Source: Ruminococcaceae bacterium UBA794
Lineage (GTDB): Bacteria > Bacillota > Clostridia > Oscillospirales > Ruminococcaceae
DNA: 7,297 nt
NCBI GenBank assembly: GCA_002304735.1
Contig: DBIU01000093.1
Span: 1 to 7,297, forward strand
Reading direction: 5' to 3'
Below are positions 1 to 6,083 of the stretch, piece by piece. Numbering within the stretch: the stretch's first letter is position 1; every line of letters starts with the position of its first letter. The notes beneath the pieces were generated by a model, which searched no databases, was not told the DNA's origin, and worked only from the letters and a program-made list of their open reading frames with translations. Position numbers and translations under genes: made by a program.

Positions 1-26
1 CCGCCGGAGGCACTGAAGCGAAAACC

Positions 27-338
27 TTACTTCCTCATCTTATCCGACGTATAAACAACCTCCGCGTAAATCGCCGCGACAATCTGATAAAGCTCCTTCG
101 GAATGGTTTCTCCCGCGTTCAGCATTACCAAAAGCGCCGCGACCGAATCATCTCGATAGACAGGCACTCCCGCTTCATCGGCAATATTCACAATTCTTTG
201 CGCGAGTTCGCCAAGTCCCGACGCCACAACAACCGGCGCGTAATTCATATCGGGATTGTATTTAAGCGCAACCGCCGCATTTTGTCCGTAAAGTCGCTTG
301 TTGTTCGCGGGCGCCATAGGGTGCTTTTCTTTCGGCAT
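27..338 (-). CDS. Orphan FlhB C-terminal-domain protein (YlqH-like, EscU/YscU/HrcU export-switch family)
   Basis: A 103-residue soluble protein that matches only the cytoplasmic C-domain of FlhB, the substrate-specificity switch of the flagellar type III export apparatus. Seen: the family signature AAVALKYNPD (residues 21-30), then APVVVASGLGELAQRI (34-49), GVPVYRDDSVAALL (57-70) and IPKELYQIVAAIYAEVVY (79-96). There is no transmembrane segment. The NPTH self-cleavage tetrapeptide, which in FlhB directly precedes YAVALKY, is replaced here by YGQN (17-20), so autocleavage is not expected. The later NPD at 28-30 aligns with the KYDP region and is not the cleavage site. The start is set by AGGAGG at 347-352 (minus strand), 8 nt before the ATG; an in-frame ATG upstream at 446 would overlap the preceding gene by about 90 nt. 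It follows the FliK-like gene by 16 nt, as expected for an operon. Its exact role is unknown; Bacillus YlqH is the nearest family I recall. Confidence 0.88.
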   Translation of the reverse strand: MPKEKHPMAPANNKRLYGQNAAVALKYNPDMNYAPVVVASGLGELAQRIVNIADEAGVPVYRDDSVAALLVMLNAGETIPKELYQIVAAIYAEVVYTSDKMRK

Positions 339-346
339 TTTTACTC

Positions 347-352
347 CCTCCT
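347..352 (-). promoter_or_regulatory. Ribosome binding site of the FlhB-like gene
   Basis: A perfect AGGAGG on the minus strand lies 8 nt before the ATG at 338 and just after the stop codon of the preceding gene (355-357). It decides the 338 start over the longer in-frame start at 446, which has no comparable site. Confidence 0.8.
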
Positions 353-354
353 CA

Positions 355-2364
355 TCAAACTCTCGTGTTGAGCGTCGTGCGCTTATCGGTAATTTTCGGG
401 AAAATTTCGACAAGATTATGCGGCTTTTTAAGCGGCGCGGTTTCAAACGTCCTCGCGGAATAGCCGCTGTTTCTGATAATCTTTGTAATTCGCTCCTTCA
501 TCGCGTCAACTTCCTTGTCAAACCTTGTCGGATAAAGCAGCGTTAAGTTCACTTCCTCGCCGATTGCGTACATATCAACCTCAAACCTGCCGATACTCTC
601 GACGTCGAACGTCAGGAAAAGATGATAATTACGCTGCGTTCCGGGCGTATTGTTCGGGTTGTTTTCATCGTTGTCAACCCAAAGCTCGCCGAAAGCGCGC
701 GTGTTGTTCACCTCAAGCGGCAGAATATAGTGCGCAAGCGGCGTGAACACTCCCGGAGCGTTAAGCAGGCTCTGGAGCAAATTCGCCGCATTAAAGCTGT
801 CAAGCGACTTCAGCGCGGGATTATTAATGTTTTTCTGAATAAAATCGGTCAGATTATCGAGCGTTGAGCTTACGGGCGGTCTTATTCCGTGCTGCGGAAG
901 CTCGTTTTTAACGGACATTTTATCTATAATATCAACAAAAACGCCGTAAAGCCGCTCTCTGAGCGGAATATCTGGCATATCGCGCAAAAGCGAGTTGAGA
1001 TTGTCGATAAGCTCCTGCATCGTGTTTATCTTTGAGAAATCCGCAAGCATAAGCTCGCTGTTCTGCGCCGCCTCGGTGTAATCCGCTTTGAGAAAAAGCC
1101 CGTCCGTAAGCATTTTCAGAGCGTCCGTGCCGCTCAGCTTTCCGCGGTTATAATTCGCGAGAATATGCTCGATGTTATAGCCCGACTCCCTGAGCTGCTG
1201 CATATAGCCTTTTTCGCTCATCGTTTCATTCAAAAACTTGTGCCAGCCCGTGAGTTTCTCCTCGGCATTTTCTACATTTTCGCCAAAATTTTCATCAGAA
1301 TTTATGTTATTCTGCTGAATTTCACCCTCAACGCCATCGAAATCTAAATTTTTATCGTCTGAAATCGTTGAAAGTGGTTGATTTTGTTGTTGATTTGTAG
1401 TATAATTATTAATAGGAATTTGTCCGCCCTGCTCGGCTCCGGAAGTCATCGCCCGAATGTCCTCCATAGTCTGGGGATTTTGCATCGGCTTCTTGTCGAA
1501 AATCGCCGAGTAAAGACGGGAAAACGAGTTCTTAAGCGCCTCGCGGAGAGTTCCCGAGGAAATCTGCGTAAGAAGCAGATTGAAATATTCCTTGCACATA
1601 TAAGGGCTGTTGTTATAGCGCGAGAGATTGTGCGTAATAAGCGGAATTAGCATCTGCGTTTTATCGTCGTTAAGAAGGCTGCCGCTCACGTCCTTGAGGA
1701 TTGCGAGGGTTTCGCCCTTGAGGTAATCGAAATATTGCTCGGCGTCGTCCGCGCCCCATTCCTGCGAAAGATTGAGAAGCTTTTCCGAGAGCTTTTCGTT
1801 CGGGGAATAGTATTCCGAGAGAAACTTCAGATTTGCTCTCAAAGCGCCGAGGATTTCTTCCTTGTTCTGCGCGAAATTAATGGACTTCAAAAGATTTCCG
1901 ATAAGCTCCTTGGTGTTGGGGTCGGAAGTGGTCTGAGCGACTTCTCTGAGGACGTCGTAAAATTCGTGTCCCGAGAACATCGTGTTCTGCTGCTCTTGAT
2001 TTTGAATTTCAGCAACAAGCTTATCCGGAGTTACATAAAGCTCGGCTGCAAGGTTTTTGAGGCTTCCGTAAAGCTCGGTATGACCCGTGACGAGCGCTTG
2101 ATTGAGGACCTCGACGTTAAGAAGGTCCTTGAGCATCTCGACGGCGAGAGTCGGGTCTTTAGCGACCTGAACCTGAAGCGGAATAAGCTCGCGGTTGCCC
2201 ATTTCAAGGCGGCTTTTTGAAGCGGAATCGGAGCTAACGCCCGCCGCTCCTACTCCCGTAAGCTTGACAATATCAAAAGGCTCGGTGCTTTCGTCCTGCT
2301 GTCTGGGACTGTAATTATAGTTCTTGGCGGTTATGGGGTTGTTAATCTGCGGAATTTGAGCCAT
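355..2364 (-). CDS. FliK-like (YlqG-like) flagellar hook-length-control-related protein
   Basis: A 669-residue hydrophilic protein with no visible signal peptide or membrane segment. Residues 1-310 are mostly helical-looking and not recognised. Residues about 318-375 form an Asn/Gln/Asp/Glu-rich low-complexity linker. Residues about 375-530 are again helical. The C-terminal part (about 538-640) resembles the FliK hook-length-control C-domain: LPLEV (548-552), GELWV (about 559-563), a beta-strand segment with IGRFEVDMY (about 591-599), then a paired helix and NSGYSARTFE near 632-641. In FliK this domain contacts FlhB. Here the next gene, 16 nt downstream, encodes a free FlhB C-domain, so a matching pair is likely (inference). 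The start ATG has GGAGG at 2373-2377, 8 nt upstream; an ATG 5 nt earlier is out of frame. The protein is longer than usual FliK proteins and the N-terminal two thirds cannot be assigned, so it could be a paralogue rather than the hook ruler itself. Confidence 0.72.
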   Translation of the reverse strand: MAQIPQINNPITAKNYNYSPRQQDESTEPFDIVKLTGVGAAGVSSDSASKSRLEMGNRELIPLQVQVAKDPTLAVEMLKDLLNVEVLNQALVTGHTELYGSLKNLAAELYVTPDKLVAEIQNQEQQNTMFSGHEFYDVLREVAQTTSDPNTKELIGNLLKSINFAQNKEEILGALRANLKFLSEYYSPNEKLSEKLLNLSQEWGADDAEQYFDYLKGETLAILKDVSGSLLNDDKTQMLIPLITHNLSRYNNSPYMCKEYFNLLLTQISSGTLREALKNSFSRLYSAIFDKKPMQNPQTMEDIRAMTSGAEQGGQIPINNYTTNQQQNQPLSTISDDKNLDFDGVEGEIQQNNINSDENFGENVENAEEKLTGWHKFLNETMSEKGYMQQLRESGYNIEHILANYNRGKLSGTDALKMLTDGLFLKADYTEAAQNSELMLADFSKINTMQELIDNLNSLLRDMPDIPLRERLYGVFVDIIDKMSVKNELPQHGIRPPVSSTLDNLTDFIQKNINNPALKSLDSFNAANLLQSLLNAPGVFTPLAHYILPLEVNNTRAFGELWVDNDENNPNNTPGTQRNYHLFLTFDVESIGRFEVDMYAIGEEVNLTLLYPTRFDKEVDAMKERITKIIRNSGYSARTFETAPLKKPHNLVEIFPKITDKRTTLNTRV

Positions 2365-2374
2365 TTCATCTGCC

Positions 2375-2436
2375 TCCGAAAATCAATTTAATTTACAGAA
2401 AATTAAGTTCTGTTATAATAATAACACATTTTCGGA
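2375..2436. repeat. 9-bp inverted repeat flanking the cheA promoter
   Basis: TCCGAAAAT (2375-2383) and its exact reverse complement ATTTTCGGA (2428-2436) bracket the predicted promoter at 2392-2419. The left arm overlaps the ribosome binding site of the divergent FliK-like gene. The right arm sits at the expected transcription start and is itself part of a TTTTC-G-GAAAA palindrome (2429-2439). It could be a paired operator; no regulator is identified. Chance occurrence in AT-rich DNA is possible. Confidence 0.4.
2392..2419 (+). promoter_or_regulatory. Sigma-70/sigma-A type promoter for the cheA-W-R-B operon
   Basis: TTTACA (2392-2397, five of six matches to TTGACA) is followed after 16 nt by a perfect TATAAT (2414-2419). 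Transcription would begin near 2426 and leave a leader of about 150 nt before cheA. I saw no flagellar sigma-28 motif (TAAA, about 15 nt, GCCGATAA) in this spacer. On the minus strand the same AT-rich block reads TTATTATTATAAC and may supply a -10 for the FliK-like gene, but no good -35 accompanies it. Confidence 0.55.
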
Positions 2437-2511
2437 AAAGAATAAAGGGTTTTTTGAAAAAAAATTGTAATTCACGGAAAAAGTGAGTTATTTATATAAA
2501 ACAACAGGAAA

Positions 2512-2548
2512 GCGCCGAAAAAAGGCGCGACCTAAAATATTAAGCGCC
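2512..2548 (+). promoter_or_regulatory. Leader with two mutually exclusive hairpins before cheA
   Basis: GCGCC (2512-2516) can pair with GGCGC (2524-2528) across a 7-nt A-rich loop. The same GGCGC can instead pair with a second GCGCC (2544-2548) across a 15-nt loop. The element ends about 15 nt before the cheA ribosome binding site. It fits no riboswitch class I know; c-di-GMP-I and preQ1 were considered and do not match. There is no U-tract, so an intrinsic terminator is unlikely. The stems are only 5 bp, so function is uncertain. Confidence 0.3.
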
Positions 2549-2577
2549 CAGTGCGTATTCGGAAAGGAATTAAAACT

Positions 2578-3564
2578 ATGGCAAAGATTGAACCCGGCAT
2601 GGAAGCAATGCTTGATATGTACTTCTATGAAACAAATTCTCTTCTGGAACAGTTGGACGAGATTCTTCTGCGCACCGAACAGGCTAACGCTTTTGAAAGC
2701 GACGACATCAAGGAAATATTCCGTATAATGCACACAATCAAAGGCTCTTCGGCGATGATGGGATTTGAAAATCTGTCCGTGCTTGCTCATAAAGCGGAGG
2801 ATATGTTCTTTGTAATCCGTGAAAATCCCGATATTATCACCGACGTAAGCTTTGTTTACGACCTCGTTTTCCAGGTTTCCGACTCTTATAAGGCTCAGAT
2901 TGAGGCAATCCAGAATAACGTCAACGGTGAATACGAGCAGTTTAATTTCGACGACCTCATCGAAAAGCTTCACAACGCAAAGGAAAAGCTTTCCGGAGAG
3001 GCAAGCGGCGCCGTTCCCGCTCCCGCGGCGGCAGACGCAAAAGCTCCCGCAGCTCCTGCGGCTGAAACAAAAACGGCTGCTCCCGCTCCCGCAGGCAACG
3101 GAAAAACAACCGTCCGCGTTTTCTTCGAGGAAGGCTGCCAGATGGAAAATCTGCGCGCGTTCCTGCTGATAAACACAATCAAGGACGAGTGTTCGTTCCT
3201 TGAGTACACGCCCGCAGACGTTGAAACAAACTCCGAATCCTCAAAGGAAATCATCGACCACGGCTTCCTTATCACTTTCTCGGCTGAGGATAATCAGGAT
3301 TACATACTTAAACAGATTGAAACGGCGCTTAACGTTCAGTCTTATGAGGTATTAAGCGCTCCCTCGGAAGCTCCCGCGGCTTCCGAGGCGCCGAAAGCGG
3401 AAATTCCTCCGGAGCCGGCAAAAACCGCTTCCGCAGAGAAACCCGCCGAGGTTAAGCCCGCCGCTCCCGTCTCACACGGATTCCGCAATCGAAAAAGCGC
3501 AGGCGGCTGTCGCAAACGTTGCCGCACAGGGCGGAATGCAGAAGCAGAGCCTTATCAGCGTTAA
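2578..3564 (+). CDS. cheA: Chemotaxis histidine kinase CheA, N-terminal part (P1-P2), frame-broken
   Basis: A 328-residue reading frame that carries the phosphotransfer and response-regulator-docking parts of CheA. P1 (about 1-135) is the HPt helical bundle, with the phospho-accepting His52 in IFRIMHTIKGSSAMMGF. An Ala/Pro-rich linker (about 143-175) leads to P2 (about 177-258, from TTVRVFFEEG to SYEVL), the domain that binds CheY/CheB. A second Ala/Pro/Glu linker follows (259-298). The last 28 or so residues (HGFRNRKSAGG onward, Arg/Cys-rich) are unlike CheA and are read out of frame: the true continuation lies one base over, in the reading frame that ends at 4711. The ATG at 2578 has AAGGAA at 2564-2569, 8 nt upstream; a GTG at 2551 in the same frame lacks a good site. 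It is the first gene of the operon. The two halves together would give about 710 residues, normal for CheA with P2. Confidence 0.9.
   Translation: MAKIEPGMEAMLDMYFYETNSLLEQLDEILLRTEQANAFESDDIKEIFRIMHTIKGSSAMMGFENLSVLAHKAEDMFFVIRENPDIITDVSFVYDLVFQVSDSYKAQIEAIQNNVNGEYEQFNFDDLIEKLHNAKEKLSGEASGAVPAPAAADAKAPAAPAAETKTAAPAPAGNGKTTVRVFFEEGCQMENLRAFLLINTIKDECSFLEYTPADVETNSESSKEIIDHGFLITFSAEDNQDYILKQIETALNVQSYEVLSAPSEAPAASEAPKAEIPPEPAKTASAEKPAEVKPAAPVSHGFRNRKSAGGCRKRCRTGRNAEAEPYQR
3464..3482 (+). other. Apparent frameshift point in cheA (P2-P3 linker)
   Basis: Up to about 3472 the 2578 frame gives a natural linker (EVKPAAPVSH). From about 3476 the frame ending at 4711 gives a natural one (TDSAIEKAQAAVANVAAQGG) running straight into P3. 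Before 3473 that second frame is an Arg/Pro artefact, and after 3478 the first frame becomes one. The shift is +1: one extra base or two missing. Both frames are open from 3356 to 3561, so only sequence character places it. I see no classic slippery heptamer, rare-codon pause or stop codon at this point that would mark programmed recoding. Confidence 0.8.
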
Positions 3565-4711
3565 TCTTGCGAAGCTTGACGCACTTAACGATATCGTCGG
3601 CGAAATCATCACAACCGAGTCTATGGTTATCTCAAATCCCGACCTTGAGGGACTTGAGCTTGAAAGCTTCAGCAAGGCTGCCCGCGACCTCAAAAAGCTC
3701 ACGGGAGAGCTTCAGGATACCGTTATGTCAATCAGAATGGTTCCGCTGTCGGGCGTGTTCCAGAAGATGAACAGAATTGTCCGCGATATGCGCAAAAAGC
3801 TTAACAAGGACGTTGAATTTGTTATGGAGGGCGAGGAAACCGAGGTTGATAAGTCAATCGTAGACAGCCTTCAGGACCCGCTTATGCACCTTGTAAGAAA
3901 CTGTATGGACCACGGTATCGAGGAACACCCCGAGGACAGAACAAACGCAGGAAAGTCCGCAAAGGGTACGGTTAAGCTCACGGCGCAAAATTCTTCGGGC
4001 GAGGTTATTATCACGGTTTCCGACGACGGCGCGGGTATCGACCCCGACAAGGTTCTTGCAAAGGCAAGGCGCTCGGGCGTTCTTACAAAGCCGGAGAGCG
4101 AATACACTGTTAAGGAAATTCAGAATTTAATTCTCCTGCCCGGCTTTTCGACGAACGAAACCGTTACGGAGTTCAGCGGACGCGGCGTCGGAATGGACGT
4201 TGTAAAGGCAAACGTTGAAAAGTGCAACGGAACGATTATCGTTGACAGCAAAAAGGGCGCAGGAACAACGTTTATCATCAAAATTCCGCTTACGCTCGCA
4301 ATTATCGACGGAATGGAAATCTGCGTCGGCGATATCGTGTTCACCGTGCCGATTTCGACAATCCGCGAGAGCTTTAAGGTTGAGCCGGAGCAAATTCTCC
4401 GCGATACCGACGGCAACGAAATGATAATGCTCCGCGGAATTTGCTATCCGATACTCAGAATGCACGAAAAATTCGGCATCGAAACCGAAGTTACCGACCT
4501 TATGGAGGGTATTCTCCTGCTTGTTGAAACGGACAACAAGAAAATGTGCATCTTCGCCGACAAGCTGATAGGCGAACAGCAGGTTGTTGTAAAGCCGTTC
4601 CCGAAATATCTCGCGCGCTACAATATCAAGGGCGAGGGACTTTCCGGCTGTACGATAATGGGCGACGGCAGCATTTCGCTTATTATTGATACAAATACGC
4701 TTATCGGTTAA
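3536..4711 (+). CDS. cheA: Chemotaxis histidine kinase CheA, C-terminal part (P3-P4-P5)
   Basis: A 391-residue frame (from the first ATG) that contains the rest of CheA. P3, the dimerisation hairpin, starts at SLISVNLAKLDALNDIVGE (5-23). P4, the ATPase, has the N box HLVRNCMDHGIE (118-129, Asn122), G1 DDGAGID (163-169), GRGVGMDVV (215-223) and GAGTTF (241-246). P5 (about 253-391) is the CheW-like receptor-coupling domain. No key residue is missing. The natural protein probably begins in the preceding P1-P2 frame; coding-like sequence extends back to about 3473. If translated alone from 3536, the only nearby signal is GGGCGG almost touching the ATG, too close for good initiation, and the product would lack the phospho-accepting His and depend on P1 in trans. 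The stop is 13 nt before cheW. Whether this is one interrupted gene or two working polypeptides cannot be settled from the sequence alone. Confidence 0.9.
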   Translation: MQKQSLISVNLAKLDALNDIVGEIITTESMVISNPDLEGLELESFSKAARDLKKLTGELQDTVMSIRMVPLSGVFQKMNRIVRDMRKKLNKDVEFVMEGEETEVDKSIVDSLQDPLMHLVRNCMDHGIEEHPEDRTNAGKSAKGTVKLTAQNSSGEVIITVSDDGAGIDPDKVLAKARRSGVLTKPESEYTVKEIQNLILLPGFSTNETVTEFSGRGVGMDVVKANVEKCNGTIIVDSKKGAGTTFIIKIPLTLAIIDGMEICVGDIVFTVPISTIRESFKVEPEQILRDTDGNEMIMLRGICYPILRMHEKFGIETEVTDLMEGILLLVETDNKKMCIFADKLIGEQQVVVKPFPKYLARYNIKGEGLSGCTIMGDGSISLIIDTNTLIG

Positions 4712-4724
4712 GGGGGAAGTTAAA

Positions 4725-5240
4725 ATGACAAACGATATAATAAAAGAAGCCGTTGCAAAACAGCAGTCGGGCGACAGAAAGCTTGCCGCAGACAACAGTA
4801 TTCTCGGCAAGGTTATGACCTTTAATATCGGCGAACAGGTTTATGGTATCGAAATACAGTATGTTGTTGAAATAATCGGAATGCAGAGAATTACAAAGGT
4901 TCCGCACGTTCCGAATTATATCAAGGGCATTATAAACGTGCGCTCGAAGGTCGTTCCCGTTATCGACATCAGAACGCGCTTCGGAAAGCCCGAAATTCCT
5001 CCTACATCGCATACCTGCATTATTACGCTTTCATTTAACGAAACTTCCGTCGGAATTATCGTTGATAACGTTGCGAACGTCGAGGATATTCACTCGGGCG
5101 ATATCTCCGCAACTCCCGAAAACAAGAACGTTAACACAAACGCGTTCATTCAGTATATGATTCGTTCGACGGAAAATCCAGAGGGTCCGACAAAGCTTAT
5201 TCTTGACGTTGCAAAGCTTCTTGACGAGCAGGAGGCATAA
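4725..5240 (+). CDS. cheW: Chemotaxis coupling protein CheW
   Basis: A 171-residue adaptor that links CheA P5 to the receptor tips in the signalling array. After an N-terminal tail of about 25 residues, the CheW SH3-like fold runs from about Lys29 (GKVMTFNIGEQVYGIEI) to the end. The signature INVRSKVVPVIDIRTRFG (70-87) carries the conserved Arg73 of the NLRG-type motif, with Ser74 where Gly is usual. GIIVDNV is the typical second half-barrel strand. The start is set by AGGGGGAAG (4711-4719) just before the ATG; the frame stays open upstream to 4686, but that would overlap cheA. It ends 3 nt before cheR and holds the cheR ribosome binding site in its last codons, which suggests translational coupling. 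Confidence 0.95.
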   Translation: MTNDIIKEAVAKQQSGDRKLAADNSILGKVMTFNIGEQVYGIEIQYVVEIIGMQRITKVPHVPNYIKGIINVRSKVVPVIDIRTRFGKPEIPPTSHTCIITLSFNETSVGIIVDNVANVEDIHSGDISATPENKNVNTNAFIQYMIRSTENPEGPTKLILDVAKLLDEQEA

Positions 5241-5243
5241 ATT

Positions 5244-6068
5244 ATGGAAATAACCGACGCTGAGTTCAAGCGGCTTGTTAAATTTATGTATGATAACTTC
5301 GGCATAAATCTCGCCGCAAAGCGCGTTCTTGTACAGGGACGTCTTGGAAATATGCTCCGTGACCGTAATTTTAAGAGCTACGGAGAATACCTTGACGCGG
5401 TTGAGAACGATAAAACGGGAGCAGAGGTTACTACTATATTAAATAAGCTCACGACAAACCACACTTTCTTTATGAGAGAGCCGGAGCATTATACGTTTAT
5501 GAAAGACGTTGTGCTGCCGTATATGACAAAGGTCTGCAAGGACCATATTCTCAGGATTTGGAGCGCGGCATGCTCCTCCGGAGAGGAAGTCTATACAATG
5601 GCTATGCTTATCGACCAGTATTTCGGCGCGGAAAAGGCAAAGTGGGATACGAGAATACTCGCGACGGATATCTCGCAGAACGTTATCGGAAAAGCAAAAG
5701 CGGGAATTTATCTCGAAGAGGGTATGAAAGGACTTTCAAACGAGTGGAAATCCCGTTATTTCAACAAGCTGTCCGATGGAAGCTATGAAATTTGCCAAGG
5801 AATAAAGGACGAGGTTATTTTCAAGACATTTAACCTTATGGACCCTATGCCCGACAAATATAAGGCAAAGCCGTTTGATTTGATTTTCTGCCGCAATGTT
5901 ATGATTTATTTCGACCAGCCGACAAAACAGGCGCTTGTAAACAGATTTTACGACGTTGTAAAGCCCGGAGGCTATTTCTTTATAGGTCACGCGGAAAGCA
6001 TAAACAGACAGGATACAAAGTTTGAATACATAAAGCCTGCAATTTACCGCAGACCGTCTGAAAAGTAA
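5244..6068 (+). CDS. cheR: Chemotaxis protein methyltransferase CheR
   Basis: A 274-residue cytoplasmic enzyme that transfers methyl groups from S-adenosylmethionine to receptor glutamates and opposes CheB. The N-terminal helical domain (about 1-80) includes QGRLGNMLR (31-39) and TTNHTFFMRE (70-79), the family TTNxTxFxRE motif. The SAM fold has LRIWSAACSSGEEVYTMAM (103-121), the acidic strand ILATDIS (138-144), FDLIFCRNVMIYFD (211-224) and GGYFFIGHAES (242-252). The beta-subdomain segment RYFNKLSDGSYEICQGIK looks three residues shorter than my memory of the E. coli enzyme, which would fit the class that does not need the receptor C-terminal pentapeptide (inference). GGAGG at 5231-5235, inside the end of cheW, lies 8 nt before the ATG. 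The cheB start follows its stop by 15 nt. Confidence 0.95.
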   Translation: MEITDAEFKRLVKFMYDNFGINLAAKRVLVQGRLGNMLRDRNFKSYGEYLDAVENDKTGAEVTTILNKLTTNHTFFMREPEHYTFMKDVVLPYMTKVCKDHILRIWSAACSSGEEVYTMAMLIDQYFGAEKAKWDTRILATDISQNVIGKAKAGIYLEEGMKGLSNEWKSRYFNKLSDGSYEICQGIKDEVIFKTFNLMDPMPDKYKAKPFDLIFCRNVMIYFDQPTKQALVNRFYDVVKPGGYFFIGHAESINRQDTKFEYIKPAIYRRPSEK

Positions 6069-6083
6069 TCGGGGAGTGTTTTT

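Noticed and set aside
1..26. A possible next gene on the minus strand after the FlhB-like gene
   Set aside because: Only 26 nt remain, with no ribosome binding site or ATG; a GTG is present but nothing supports it as a start.
27..446. A longer 139-residue start for the FlhB-like gene
   Set aside because: It overlaps the end of the FliK-like gene by about 90 nt, adds a basic tail unlike the family, and lacks the strong ribosome binding site that precedes the ATG at 338.
1735..2220. A 161-residue open frame on the plus strand inside the FliK-like gene
   Set aside because: It is antisense to a better supported gene and its translation resembles no family.
2465..2498. A second promoter (TTGTAA with TATATA) nearer cheA
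   Set aside because: The spacing is about 22 nt, too long, and other -10 choices at proper spacing are poor; the 2392-2419 pair is much better.
3464..3482. Programmed +1 frameshifting as the confident explanation for the split cheA
   Set aside because: No stop codon, rare-codon pause, internal Shine-Dalgarno or known slippery sequence is visible at the shift, so it is kept only as one possibility.
4127..4810. A 227-residue open frame on the minus strand across cheA and cheW
   Set aside because: It runs antisense to well-identified P4-P5 and CheW coding sequence and has no recognisable domain.
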